A DNA stretch of 64,000 bases from an uncultured Opitutaceae bacterium (lineage in GTDB: Bacteria; Verrucomicrobiota; Verrucomicrobiia; Opitutales; Opitutaceae): contig CALFXL010000052.1 in assembly GCA_937958045.1 (NCBI GenBank), positions 50,821 to 114,820 of the forward strand. The letters are read 5' to 3'. The notes beneath the pieces are model-generated. The model was not told where the DNA came from, searched no databases, and saw nothing but the letters and a program-made list of their open reading frames with translations. Each line of letters begins with the position of its first letter. Positions within the stretch are counted from its first letter, which is position 1. A program made the position numbers and the translations under genes. This document shows positions 46,123 through 55,694 of the stretch, piece by piece.

Positions 46123-48861
46123 TTAAGGGTTGGGCGTTGCCGTGATCAGAGTGGATGCACTCGCGAGACCGTCCGCGCTGGCAGTGAGGACGATTTCACC
46201 GGAGGCGCCGGCTTGAGCGCGCACGATCACAAGACATAAACCGCTGAAAGCCTTTCGCGTCGGCGCGGGAAAAGGCTCGAAGCTGCGCGGATCGCCGTTG
46301 TCGGTCGCGACGATTTCGCCCGGCCCCGCGATTTCAAACCGAAGTGGATGCTCCACGCGCGGAGCCGTGATGCCGTCGCGATCGGTGATACGCACCGTCA
46401 CAAATGACAGATCGCAACCATCGGCACAAATCACCGCGCGATCCGGCGTCAGCTCCAACTTCGCGGCTTCGCCCGCTGTGCGCACTTCATCGCGCGCCCA
46501 CTCGCGGTCGTTCTTGTAAGCGATCACTTCCACGCGACCCGGTTCATACACGACATCGTCCCAGCGGAGACGGTATTCGAACGGGCCTTTCTTTTTTCGC
46601 CCGAGCGAACGTCCATTGAGAAATACTTCCGCTTCATCGCCCGAGGTGAACACGTGGATCGGTGTGACTTCGCCCACACGCTCGGGCCAGGTCCAGTGCG
46701 GCAGGAGATGCGCCATCGGCAGATCGGGACGCCAGCGCGATTGGTAGAGATAAAAACGATCCTTCTTAAAACCCGCGAGGTCGATGATGCCGCAGTACGA
46801 ACTACGCGAACCGTAGTACGGCGTGGGCTCGCCAAGATGATCCCAACCCGTCCACACAAATTCGCCAGCGACATACGGATGCCGATCGAGCGACGCGAAA
46901 ACTTTGTCGGCCGTGGAGCCAAAATCGACCGCGTGCAGTTCGTACGCCGTCACCAAACGATTCTTGGAATCGCCTCCGCGACCATCGCGCACCGGCGCGC
47001 TCACGATCGGAGAAACCGGAAACAAATACACGCCCCGCGTGCTGAAGGCCGACGCGGTTTCACTGCTGATGATCACCTTGTCGGGAAACTTGTCTCGAAA
47101 ATTTGGATACTGCGGCGGCGTACGGATGCGATCCGTGCCGTCAAACTCGGGCTCCTGCCGAATGCCTTCGCCCTGGTAGTTGAGATTGATGACGTCCACC
47201 ACGGCGGGCAGCGGCATGTCGGCTTTGGCCCAATTCATCGCGGTGGTCGTCGGCCGCGTGGGATCTTCTTCACGCACGATGTTGTGCAAGCGTCGCGCGA
47301 CTTCGGCGCCGGCGACGTCGGTGTATTGTTCGCCGACTTCGTTGCCGATGCTCCACAGGATCACCGAAGGATGATTGCGATCGCGTCGCACGAGCGCGCG
47401 CATGTCGGGTTCGGACCAATCAGGGAAAATCAGATGATAATCGAGCGGCGTCTTTCGTCGCTCCCACGAATCGAACGACTCATCCACGACGAGGAAGCCC
47501 ATGCGATCGGTCAGCTCGAGCAGCTCGGGCGCGGGCGGATTGTGACTCATGCGAATCGCGTTGCACCCGAGCTCACGCAGCATCTCCAACTGTCGCTCCG
47601 CCGCGCGCAGATTAAACGCTGCGCCCAACGCCCCGAGGTCATGGTGCTGATTCGCACCTTGGATGCGGATCCGCTCGCCGTTCACCACGACACCTCGATT
47701 CGGATCGAAACGCACCTCACGAATGCCGAAACGCGTTTCGTACTCATCGAGCAGCTCCTTGCCCTGCAACACACGCGTGACCGCCACGTACCGATGCGGC
47801 GACTGCGTCGGCGGCGGCCCCCATAAGCGCGGCTCTTGAATCACCACCGCCGCTCGAACGAGCGACTCGCCTTGCGGATCGAGCGAAAGCGCAATGGGAG
47901 CAAATTCCGCCACTGTATCCGTTTCTCGAATACTGTTAGGATCCAATGCGTGGACAGTGGTCACGATGCGCACATCGGCTTTTTCGGAACTCGCATTTGC
48001 AATCGTCACCGCGAGATCGATCGTGGCCGTTTTCTCCGAAACCTCGCGTGTGGTGATGAACGTACCCCATTGAGCAACACGCACGGGACTCGTCTTGGTG
48101 ATCCACACATTCCGATAAATACCTCCGCCCGGATACCAACGCGATGAGCTCGGCGGATTATCGAGGCGGATCGCGAGCTGGTTTTCTCCTCCGAAATTCA
48201 CGTACGGCGTGAGATCGAGCTGCCACGACGAATAGCCATATGGCCATCCGCCGACGAGACGTCCATTCAACCAAACGCTCGCGTAGGACATCGCTCCATC
48301 GACTTCGAGACGGATGGCTTTGCCCGAGTCGGACACGGGAATCTCGAGTTTGCGACGATACCAGCCGATCCCCCAACTCGGCAGGCGCCCCATGCCGCCA
48401 AAGTCGCCTTCCTCCAAAAACGGTCCCGCGATGGCCCAGTCGTGCGGCAACGTCACCGCTTCCCACGCACGATCATCGTAGTCGCTCCGCGCGCACGGAA
48501 CGTTTCCCGCTGGCTCCTCCGCCGGACGCTCATGACGTTTAGCAGGATCTTTGATGAATGCGTTCGCCGACGGCAGTATCCACGGTTTCAATACAGAACG
48601 ACCTTCCCCGGACAATCGCACCGCCTCTTCGGGCTTGGAATCCGCCGCTTTGTCGTCGCGCACATTGGCGACTTCGGGCCGCACATCATAGAGCAACGAT
48701 GCCGTAACACCTACGGGCTCGCCCCGATGAAAGCGCCAGCCGTCATTGATCAATGTCCGCTCGCGAGGCGATTTCGCCTGCAGCGAAACCGGCGCGATCA
48801 AGGCGAGCAAAACGAGCGACAAGCCAAGCAGGCGCAGAGAGGTGGTCCGGGGGATAGACAT
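46123..48861 (-). CDS. GH2 glycoside hydrolase with DUF4982-like C-terminus
   Basis: 912 residues from ATG 48861, which starts a good signal peptide (SIPRTTSLRLLGLSLVLLAL). A GTG at 48888 overlapping the previous stop (GTGA) is an alternative. The jelly-roll domain contains an insert of about 70 residues (EEAVRLSGEGRSVLKPWILP ...). The barrel has GANQHHDLGALGAAFN, MSHNPPAPELLELTDRMGFL, acid/base Glu508 (SIGNEVGEQ) and nucleophile Glu601 (IISSETAS). DUF4982-like and Ig-like domains follow (LLPHWTWPERVGEVTPIHVF, TPDRAVICADGCDLSFVTVR). Known GH2s with this layout are mostly beta-galactosidases. In a xylan block it may act on galactosyl decorations, but specificity is not predictable. Confidence 0.92.
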   Translation of the reverse strand: MSIPRTTSLRLLGLSLVLLALIAPVSLQAKSPRERTLINDGWRFHRGEPVGVTASLLYDVRPEVANVRDDKAADSKPEEAVRLSGEGRSVLKPWILPSANAFIKDPAKRHERPAEEPAGNVPCARSDYDDRAWEAVTLPHDWAIAGPFLEEGDFGGMGRLPSWGIGWYRRKLEIPVSDSGKAIRLEVDGAMSYASVWLNGRLVGGWPYGYSSWQLDLTPYVNFGGENQLAIRLDNPPSSSRWYPGGGIYRNVWITKTSPVRVAQWGTFITTREVSEKTATIDLAVTIANASSEKADVRIVTTVHALDPNSIRETDTVAEFAPIALSLDPQGESLVRAAVVIQEPRLWGPPPTQSPHRYVAVTRVLQGKELLDEYETRFGIREVRFDPNRGVVVNGERIRIQGANQHHDLGALGAAFNLRAAERQLEMLRELGCNAIRMSHNPPAPELLELTDRMGFLVVDESFDSWERRKTPLDYHLIFPDWSEPDMRALVRRDRNHPSVILWSIGNEVGEQYTDVAGAEVARRLHNIVREEDPTRPTTTAMNWAKADMPLPAVVDVINLNYQGEGIRQEPEFDGTDRIRTPPQYPNFRDKFPDKVIISSETASAFSTRGVYLFPVSPIVSAPVRDGRGGDSKNRLVTAYELHAVDFGSTADKVFASLDRHPYVAGEFVWTGWDHLGEPTPYYGSRSSYCGIIDLAGFKKDRFYLYQSRWRPDLPMAHLLPHWTWPERVGEVTPIHVFTSGDEAEVFLNGRSLGRKKKGPFEYRLRWDDVVYEPGRVEVIAYKNDREWARDEVRTAGEAAKLELTPDRAVICADGCDLSFVTVRITDRDGITAPRVEHPLRFEIAGPGEIVATDNGDPRSFEPFPAPTRKAFSGLCLVIVRAQAGASGEIVLTASADGLASASTLITATPNP

Positions 48862-48884
48862 CGAACGAAAGCGAGCGTCGCATC

Positions 48885-51302
48885 TCACGGCACGACGATG
48901 GTCACCGCGGTGGTGGGCTCTTCGGGGCCAAGGGTGAATGTTTGCTCCACCGTCTTACCGGCGTGTTCGACTGTCACGACGTAATCGCCGTGAAAGCCAC
49001 GTCCGGCGACACGACCGGTCTTGCCGGCTTTTCCCTGGAGTTTCGTGCGCCATTGAGTGAGCACGAGGTCGCGATACGCCCGCCCGGCGGGTTTCTCCGA
49101 CCAATCGGCGCGATATAACGCACCGCGGGGACGCCAGTGCGCTTTCTCCCAAAATCCCCAATGCTGCACGCCAACGACGCGCGGATGGCTGTAGCACAGG
49201 ATCAGGAAATCGCGCGTGTAGTCGGCCTGCAGTTCCTCGTCGTCGGTATCAATGTCGAACTCGGTGATGCGAATCGGCAGGTTGAGTTCCGAATACGCGT
49301 CGAGCGTCGCGAGCACATTCGCCGGCGGATTGGGCTGCGCGCCAATGTGACCTTGCAAACCGAGTCCGCTGAGCGGCGCGCCTTTCGACTGAAGAAATTC
49401 CGCGACGCGGAAAAAATCCGCGCAGTGATCCTTATCTGCGAGCAAATCGTGATTGCTGTAATCGTTGAGATACAGCGGCACGCCGGGCGCACCTTTCTCC
49501 GCGGCCTTGAACCAATCGACCATGATGTCGGCGCCGAACAGGCCCATGAGATCGTGATTGTCGTAAGGCTCGTTCAACACATCCCACTCTTGAATGTATT
49601 CGCGCGTCGCCGCGGTGATGTCGGCGATGTGCGCAAGCACGAGGTCGGGAATCTTCGCCTGCTGCTTTTTCGAGCCGCGCAGTTTGCGGATCATCTCGGG
49701 GAGATTTTTCCAACCGGGCCAGACAAGAACATGACCGCGCACATGCAGCCCTTTCTCGCGCAACCAACGCAGCGCGCGCAGCGATTGTGCGCGGTCGTAA
49801 GCGCCCTTCCATTCGCCGATCCACACCGGCCATTTCAGATCGTTCTCCGGACTCGCGGCGTTGAACAACTCGAGCGTTTTCTCGCGATAGATTTGGTTGT
49901 CGGGCGAATCTTGCACGAGCCGCGCGAATTGAAGCGCGGTCCCGAAATGAAACGCGCTGCGGCGTTGCTCGACTTTCACGATAGCGCCCGACGCCGGTGC
50001 GCCGCCGGCATCGCGCACGTCGATCGCGAAGTCCGATTTTCGAATCTGCTCAATACGCGCGAGCGCTTCCGCACGCCAAGGCGCATCCACTTCGCGCCCC
50101 GCGTAGGTGAAACGCGTTTTGGGCAGCGCGGCGGGCGACACTTGTCGGCCGTAGTCGATCAACTCGATGCCGCCGATCTCGATCGTTTCGCGTTTGAAAC
50201 CAAATCCGAACGACAGCTCCAACCCGCCCGCGCGATAATCGCCGGAAAATGTGAACGGCAGCAAAAACTCCTGCCAGCCATCGCGCGTAGTGATCGTTTC
50301 TTCGAGGCTCTTGTCGTAATTCGGCCCCGCGCGCTGCACGACGACACGCACCTGGCCCGCGCCCGTTTCGTCGGCCGATGCGAGCGCACGTGCGAAGAAT
50401 CGCAAAAAACCCGTGTCGCCTTTTTTCACGGCGATCGGCAGCGGCGCGCGTAATTCGACCGCCCACGCCGGACTCAGGTCGCGCGTGGTCTCGATTTTCA
50501 ACGCACGTGAAAAACCAGGCCCGGTGGTGTCGACCGTGGAGAAGCGAATCGCATCGCCATTTCCCGCGGTCGCGCTCGTTGCAAATCGATCAAAAATATC
50601 TTCTGAAAAAATCGTCTTCCCGCCCTCGGGAATCGCGGTGCGTGCCGCGCCGCCGCCGAACTGCGCATGCAGTGCGCTGAAAGTGTGAAAAGTGCAGTTT
50701 TGCCTACGAAGCTCCGCGAGGATCGCCGGCAGTTGTTCGCGCGTTTCGCGTCGCCATTCGTGAAACAAGATAACCGCGCCATCGCGCACGTCGGTGGTGG
50801 CGCGCGTATAAATTTCCTCCGCAGAAACCGCGGGATTCCAATCCTGCGAACTCACGAGATGACGCGGCGCGTAGATCGTGAGGCCCGCCCGCGCCACGGC
50901 GGCGCGCACACCATCGTCGATCGCGAGATAGGGCGGCCAATACCAACGCGGTGCGACACGCGTTGCCTGCGTGATGATCTCTTGCGCTTTCGCCACTTCT
51001 TCATCGAGCGCAGCAGCATCGAGACCCGCGGGCACACGATGACGATGCGAGTGGTTCACCACCTCATGCCCGGCCGCGATCATCGCCCGCGCAGTGTCAG
51101 GATTTTCCGCCACACGTTCACCGACAACCGCAAAGGTGACGGGAATCTTTTCTTCCGCGAGTAGTGCGAGCAACGGCGTGGCATCGGCCGGCTGCGGACC
51201 GTCGTCGAAGACAAGTGCAACACGTTTTGCAGCCAAAGCCGTGACCGTCAGGGAAACGAACGCAGCACCCAAAATAGCGAGGACGGGCAGACGGATTTTC
51301 AT
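48885..51302 (-). CDS. Bifunctional CE4 deacetylase - GH10 endo-xylanase
   Basis: 805 residues from ATG 51302, signal peptide ending near LTVTALA. Residues 25-215 are a NodB/CE4 deacetylase: FDDGP (Asp33 base, Asp34 metal), HSHRH (His84 and His88), YWPPYLAIDDG and GAVILFHEW. Residues about 235-400 are a beta-sandwich like the module in the second GH10 gene of this window (GPGFSRALKIET, GFLRFFARALASADETG, LSFGFGFKRETIEIGG). GH10 spans about 440-770, with acid/base Glu578 (DVLNEPYDNH) and nucleophile Glu681 (RITEFDID). It would deacetylate xylan and cut its backbone. It leads a block with GH2 and GH115-SGNH. Confidence 0.94.
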   Translation of the reverse strand: MKIRLPVLAILGAAFVSLTVTALAAKRVALVFDDGPQPADATPLLALLAEEKIPVTFAVVGERVAENPDTARAMIAAGHEVVNHSHRHRVPAGLDAAALDEEVAKAQEIITQATRVAPRWYWPPYLAIDDGVRAAVARAGLTIYAPRHLVSSQDWNPAVSAEEIYTRATTDVRDGAVILFHEWRRETREQLPAILAELRRQNCTFHTFSALHAQFGGGAARTAIPEGGKTIFSEDIFDRFATSATAGNGDAIRFSTVDTTGPGFSRALKIETTRDLSPAWAVELRAPLPIAVKKGDTGFLRFFARALASADETGAGQVRVVVQRAGPNYDKSLEETITTRDGWQEFLLPFTFSGDYRAGGLELSFGFGFKRETIEIGGIELIDYGRQVSPAALPKTRFTYAGREVDAPWRAEALARIEQIRKSDFAIDVRDAGGAPASGAIVKVEQRRSAFHFGTALQFARLVQDSPDNQIYREKTLELFNAASPENDLKWPVWIGEWKGAYDRAQSLRALRWLREKGLHVRGHVLVWPGWKNLPEMIRKLRGSKKQQAKIPDLVLAHIADITAATREYIQEWDVLNEPYDNHDLMGLFGADIMVDWFKAAEKGAPGVPLYLNDYSNHDLLADKDHCADFFRVAEFLQSKGAPLSGLGLQGHIGAQPNPPANVLATLDAYSELNLPIRITEFDIDTDDEELQADYTRDFLILCYSHPRVVGVQHWGFWEKAHWRPRGALYRADWSEKPAGRAYRDLVLTQWRTKLQGKAGKTGRVAGRGFHGDYVVTVEHAGKTVEQTFTLGPEEPTTAVTIVVP

Positions 51303-51434
51303 GGGGAAAAGACGAGTGAAAGATAAAGCCATTTCGCGCTGTAACACGGGAGTAGCCGGGCCGAGAGAGGATCGAAGTTAAAACAATCGGGACGAACGAG
51401 AGGATTCCGACGAAGCCCAAGCGGTGGGAACGAC

Positions 51435-51480
51435 GCAGGCGGGATCTTTCGACCCCGCCTGCGGAGCTAACCCCTTAGCT
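51435..51480 (-). terminator. Double hairpin after the TonB receptor gene
   Basis: Following the receptor stop on the minus strand come two perfect inverted repeats: AGCTAA CCCC TTAGCT (51465-51480) and GCAGGCGGG / CCCGCCTGC with a 10-base loop (51435-51462). Neither is followed by a clear T-run. They probably end or protect the receptor mRNA before the CE4-GH10 gene starts at 51302. Confidence 0.45.
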
Positions 51481-51503
51481 TGAACTACTCCTAAACCTAC
51501 TCC

Positions 51504-54500
51504 TTAGAACGAGAAGCTGTTGCTGATGGTCCAAGTTTGCGCGGGAGCGATGCCCCACGCGGCGACCGTGCCATCGTACTGCGTGGAAAGCGGGATGAGC
51601 TTCTTCCCATCGCCGAGATTACGCACGTTGAGCTGAATGCGCCATTCGATCTTCCGCGTGATCTTGCGCGTGTAGCCCACCCACACGTCGATCGCATCGT
51701 CGGTCGGACCGTAGTAAGGATTGCTGATGTCGAACTCGATCTGCTCGGTGCTGCCGCCCTCGACCTCCTTCACAGGATAACCGATCGCGATCTTGTCCTG
51801 CCAACGGTAGCCGAAACCGACGTTGGCGCCCTTGAGGATACCTTCGGTGAAGCTGTAGTTGGTCACGAAGTTGACGCGCCAGCGACGGAGCTCGGGCGTG
51901 TTCGCACCTTCCTGCAGTTTGAGGAGAAGGTACTTGGAATAGAAATTACTATTCCAGCTCACCATCTCGCCGTTGCGCGCGCCACCACCGCTCCACATCG
52001 GGATGTTGCCGATGCCACCGAAGGTCGTGTTCACCGTGCCGGAGCCGGTGCTGTTGATATTAGGACGATCGGCCTCGATTTCCTGCGCCGTTGCTTCACG
52101 GAAATAATACATCGGGCCGGGCGTGCCGTCGCGATAGAAGCCATCGGCCACCGCAATGACGCCTTCGCCGGGACCATTTACGCGGACGAAACGTTTGTTG
52201 TGATATTCGTTCGCATAGGTGACGAACTCCGTGAGCGCCGCGCCGCCGACATTGTTGCGGGAGGCTTTGTTTTGCGAGGCGTTGAGGGTGAAGCGCCAGT
52301 TCCGCGTGGGATTGGCGGTGAACTCGATTTCCCAACCCTTGGAGATCTGATCTTCCGTCGCCTGGAAGTTCGCCACGAGATTGCTCGGAGACGCCTGAGC
52401 CGTCTGCGTGAGCGGATTCTGATTCAGGTCAGGATAACCCCACGCCTGCAGGATCCGCTGGATGGGTTCCTTGGTGGTCAGGTCGCGCCAAGCGGCAACC
52501 GCTGCCATACGGGTGGTGTCGGCGTGTTCCTGCGACTCGCCAGGAAGTTGGGTATAAAACCAACCCCAAGAGCCACCGTTGCGCGGATCGGCGTCGTCCC
52601 AATAATTGATCGAGCTGAAGTCGTCGCGAGTGCGCAGGTGGTATTGATACGCGTCCGCGCGGGATTCGAGACGGGTGATGAAGTTATCGCCGCCCATCAG
52701 GTACCACAGATTATTATTAATCGTGGAATTGCCGGCGTTCTTCACCGTGGACTCGTATTTATTAACTTTCAGGAAGAAACGCTGGTCCTTCGTGGCGAGC
52801 ATGACGCCGATATCCTCGGTTTCGCCGGAAGGCGGAGTGAGCGGCTGACCATACAAGTCATTGCGGGCGCCGGTAACCTGGAAGTTGTCTGACTTGTTGT
52901 AATACAAATTAAGATTAAGCGGCAGACGGTTGCCAAGAAGCTGGTTCACTTTAACCACGCCGCTCCAGCTCTTCGTACGTCCGATATACAGCTGAGCGTC
53001 TTGGCCCGCCAGCGTGTATGCCGAGAAGTTCACACGATCATACACAGCGTCGCGCGCACCGGCGAGCGCCCAGGACTTCACGCGATCTTCGCGAACGCCA
53101 TACAAACCAACGAGGGCGCCATCCCAGAAATACGCCTGCCACGCGGCAGCCGCCGAATTGACTTCGCGGCGATTGAGCGTCGCATCGCGCGTCAGATAAT
53201 CCTGGTCGCCAGCTTCGGCGCTCATGATGCGCACGTTGCGGTTGGTCCAACCAACATAATTCGCAGGATTCTCCGACTGGGTGGAGGTCGCTCCACTATA
53301 GGGATTGGTCCACGGATCCGCCGGGTCCACGCCGGGAGCGTTCCACGTCGAATCGAACCATTGCCATTCCACCGTGGAGGGCATGTTCAACTTTCCGCCG
53401 GCGCGCGGGATGTTGGCGCCAATATAAGTATCCCGATCTTTCAGCGAACCGCCCAAATAGTTCGTCTGAGCAACCGTACGATCGCCAGAGCTGATAAACC
53501 AGGCAGAGCCCGGGTTCGCGATCAGCGGGGCGAAATCGTCAGGCGTGCCGTAGCGAGAGAAGTTGCGATTATCAGAACGCCAATCTTCCGTGCTCAACAG
53601 ACCCGTGATGGTGTGACGTCCCAAGAGCTTGCGGACAAACCCGCCATTTCGATCGCGGTTGAAGTCATGATCGACGAACGCCGTGAGGCGCGTCGCCTCG
53701 CGCGTGCTGTCGTAGGCGTTATTGCCGTAAAGATAATTGGATTCCGTGTACGGTTTCCCGAAGTTCTCGTTCGGGGTCCCATCGATATTATGGGTATTGA
53801 TATCGATATAGAGAACGCCGGCGCCGTCGAAGGAATACTGGCCGCGCTCGATCGTCTGGCGGTCGTACGCCAGGTCGAAACCAAACTTGTTATTAAAGAA
53901 GGTCTGGCTGACAGAGGCGTTGAAATTGTCGAATTCCTGCCACTCTTCCTTATTATCGCCGTCGATCAGATTGTTATAGAAATCGAAGATAGAGGCGTCG
54001 GTAAGCGTCGCCGCCTTCCACAAACCGAAATTTTGATAGCGAGCTCCTTCGGCCGGCGTCGCGCGTTCCGCCCAATAGGCGGTGCTGGCGACGTTAACGC
54101 GACGGGTAAACGGCAGACCGAGCGAACCATCGATCGCGCCGTTCGGGCCGATGCCGCGGATGTTTTTGAACTCCGGCATCGAGGCAGAATACGGTGTCGT
54201 TTCGCCCGGATTTACGCGCAGCCAAATACCACCGTAGATCGAAGGCGCACCGAGCCAGGGTGAGTAGTTGGGATTGGGAGAGCCATTGTTGGGAAGCGGG
54301 TGCCCCGCTTCCGCAGGCGTCCACGGCAGACCGGTGTCGGGATTATTCGGAATATTATCCGTCCAGTTGCGATTATACTGACCGGCGTTGGGATGACGGT
54401 AGGGCACGCCATTTTCATCATAGAACCAACCGCTGGTGTGAACATAGCGGGGATCATAACCTTTTTTCTGCAAGGCATCCCACCATTGGGTGATCTGATC

Positions 54501-55418
54501 GCGCGGCGTGATCGTACGAGGATTGTTACTCTCGATGTCACCCTTTTCGTAACTGACCTTGAGCGTGGTTTTGTGCTTACCCTTGTTCAGGAACTTCGGG
54601 TCATAACGAAGCGTGGCAAATGCACGGCGGTCCAAACTGTACGCAGGATCCTGCCGGAATTGCTCATCGTTACGCAGCACATTCAAGCGGATCGAGAGTT
54701 CTCCAGGAATGATATTCTGGTTAATATCCGCCGTGACACGATTTGATCCGTAAGAGCCGAAGCGAAAGTCGACCTCGCGAAAGTTTTTTTGATGCTGAGC
54801 GGTCTTGGTCGTAGCGTTAATAATACCCGCAGGGCTTCCCAAACCGAAGAGAATCGAGTTGGGACCGCGCTGCATATCGACGCGGTCGACATTATAACCT
54901 TCCCACGGGATATCCGACGTAAAGAAGTTGCGCGTATTATCCGCGGACGTGAGGCCACGCACGCGGGTGCTGCCGTTGGGATTAATGAAACGTCCGCTTT
55001 CATCTTCGTTCTGGCCGCCCGATGAACCGCGGAAATTACCCTGCGCACCACCGACTTCGGTGCTGGTGGTATACATAAGCAGGCTCTTGTTGTCGGTGGC
55101 GCCGACATCTTTCAAAAACTCGGCTGTAACGACACTGATCGCAGAGCCAACGTCTTCCAGACGCGTATTAATACGAGAACCGGCGAGTGTTTGTGTCGCT
55201 TGATAACCGCGATCCGTCGTCGAAGTGACTTCAAACGGTGAGAGTTGGACAACCTCTTCTTCGGACTGCGAAACGGTTCTAACGGGGGGAACCGATCGTT
55301 CCGCTTCGGGGACCGGGTTGTTTGGCTGCGTGACGGCCTGAGGGTAAGCCGTCGCAGCGAGGAGCGTGAAGGCGGCGAGCGTCTTCATATCCTGTAGAGG
55401 ATGGTTTGCGCTTTTCAT
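51504..55418 (-). CDS. TonB-dependent outer-membrane receptor
   Basis: 1304 residues with a signal peptide (KTLAAFTLLAATAYPQA). After it come EEEVVQLSPFEVTST (possible TonB-box region) and GYQATQTLAGSRINTRLEDV leading into the plug domain: AISVVTAEFLKDVGATDNKS, VRGLTSADNTRNFFTSD, VDRVDMQRGPNSILFGLGSP, AGIINATTKTA. A long 22-strand-type barrel ends in the aromatic-rich QTWTISNSFSF with terminal Phe. The LSPFEV signature fits Opitutaceae receptors. The genes on both sides make xylo- or glucuronoxylo-oligosaccharides the likely ligand. No SusD-like lipoprotein accompanies it. Divergent from the esterase at 55695 across 276 bases that show no clear promoter boxes. Confidence 0.95.
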   Translation of the reverse strand: MKSANHPLQDMKTLAAFTLLAATAYPQAVTQPNNPVPEAERSVPPVRTVSQSEEEVVQLSPFEVTSTTDRGYQATQTLAGSRINTRLEDVGSAISVVTAEFLKDVGATDNKSLLMYTTSTEVGGAQGNFRGSSGGQNEDESGRFINPNGSTRVRGLTSADNTRNFFTSDIPWEGYNVDRVDMQRGPNSILFGLGSPAGIINATTKTAQHQKNFREVDFRFGSYGSNRVTADINQNIIPGELSIRLNVLRNDEQFRQDPAYSLDRRAFATLRYDPKFLNKGKHKTTLKVSYEKGDIESNNPRTITPRDQITQWWDALQKKGYDPRYVHTSGWFYDENGVPYRHPNAGQYNRNWTDNIPNNPDTGLPWTPAEAGHPLPNNGSPNPNYSPWLGAPSIYGGIWLRVNPGETTPYSASMPEFKNIRGIGPNGAIDGSLGLPFTRRVNVASTAYWAERATPAEGARYQNFGLWKAATLTDASIFDFYNNLIDGDNKEEWQEFDNFNASVSQTFFNNKFGFDLAYDRQTIERGQYSFDGAGVLYIDINTHNIDGTPNENFGKPYTESNYLYGNNAYDSTREATRLTAFVDHDFNRDRNGGFVRKLLGRHTITGLLSTEDWRSDNRNFSRYGTPDDFAPLIANPGSAWFISSGDRTVAQTNYLGGSLKDRDTYIGANIPRAGGKLNMPSTVEWQWFDSTWNAPGVDPADPWTNPYSGATSTQSENPANYVGWTNRNVRIMSAEAGDQDYLTRDATLNRREVNSAAAAWQAYFWDGALVGLYGVREDRVKSWALAGARDAVYDRVNFSAYTLAGQDAQLYIGRTKSWSGVVKVNQLLGNRLPLNLNLYYNKSDNFQVTGARNDLYGQPLTPPSGETEDIGVMLATKDQRFFLKVNKYESTVKNAGNSTINNNLWYLMGGDNFITRLESRADAYQYHLRTRDDFSSINYWDDADPRNGGSWGWFYTQLPGESQEHADTTRMAAVAAWRDLTTKEPIQRILQAWGYPDLNQNPLTQTAQASPSNLVANFQATEDQISKGWEIEFTANPTRNWRFTLNASQNKASRNNVGGAALTEFVTYANEYHNKRFVRVNGPGEGVIAVADGFYRDGTPGPMYYFREATAQEIEADRPNINSTGSGTVNTTFGGIGNIPMWSGGGARNGEMVSWNSNFYSKYLLLKLQEGANTPELRRWRVNFVTNYSFTEGILKGANVGFGYRWQDKIAIGYPVKEVEGGSTEQIEFDISNPYYGPTDDAIDVWVGYTRKITRKIEWRIQLNVRNLGDGKKLIPLSTQYDGTVAAWGIAPAQTWTISNSFSF

Positions 55419-55694
55419 GGGGTGGTGGTGTCAGGGTTGGAACGGAAAGGGAGCACGACCGCAGGGTGGCGGTAGTCGTCGGGGTAAAACGACAAGGTGT
55501 CGGAAGCGGTGGACATCGTCGGGGTAAACCGGGGCGCTTGATAAAAAGTGGGGCGATCAGCGTGCCAGTGGGCGGCAACCAATTGTTCAATGTCTGGAAA
55601 ATCAAAAGGCTCATCAGTCTAACATTAGCTCAAACGCATAGTCGCCTCCTCGCGCACGTGTCCGATCATCCATGCGCACCTCAAAATCCTCATC

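Noticed and set aside
48862..48888. GTG start of the GH2 gene overlapping the CE4-GH10 stop
   Set aside because: Coupling is possible, but MSIPRTTSLRLLG from 48861 gives a standard signal peptide, whereas the GTG adds nine residues with two extra Arg and a Cys before it.
53001..54263. 420-codon plus-strand frame opposite the TonB receptor
   Set aside because: Composition is Ile/Arg-rich and unlike any family; the receptor frame is continuous and conserved in pattern.
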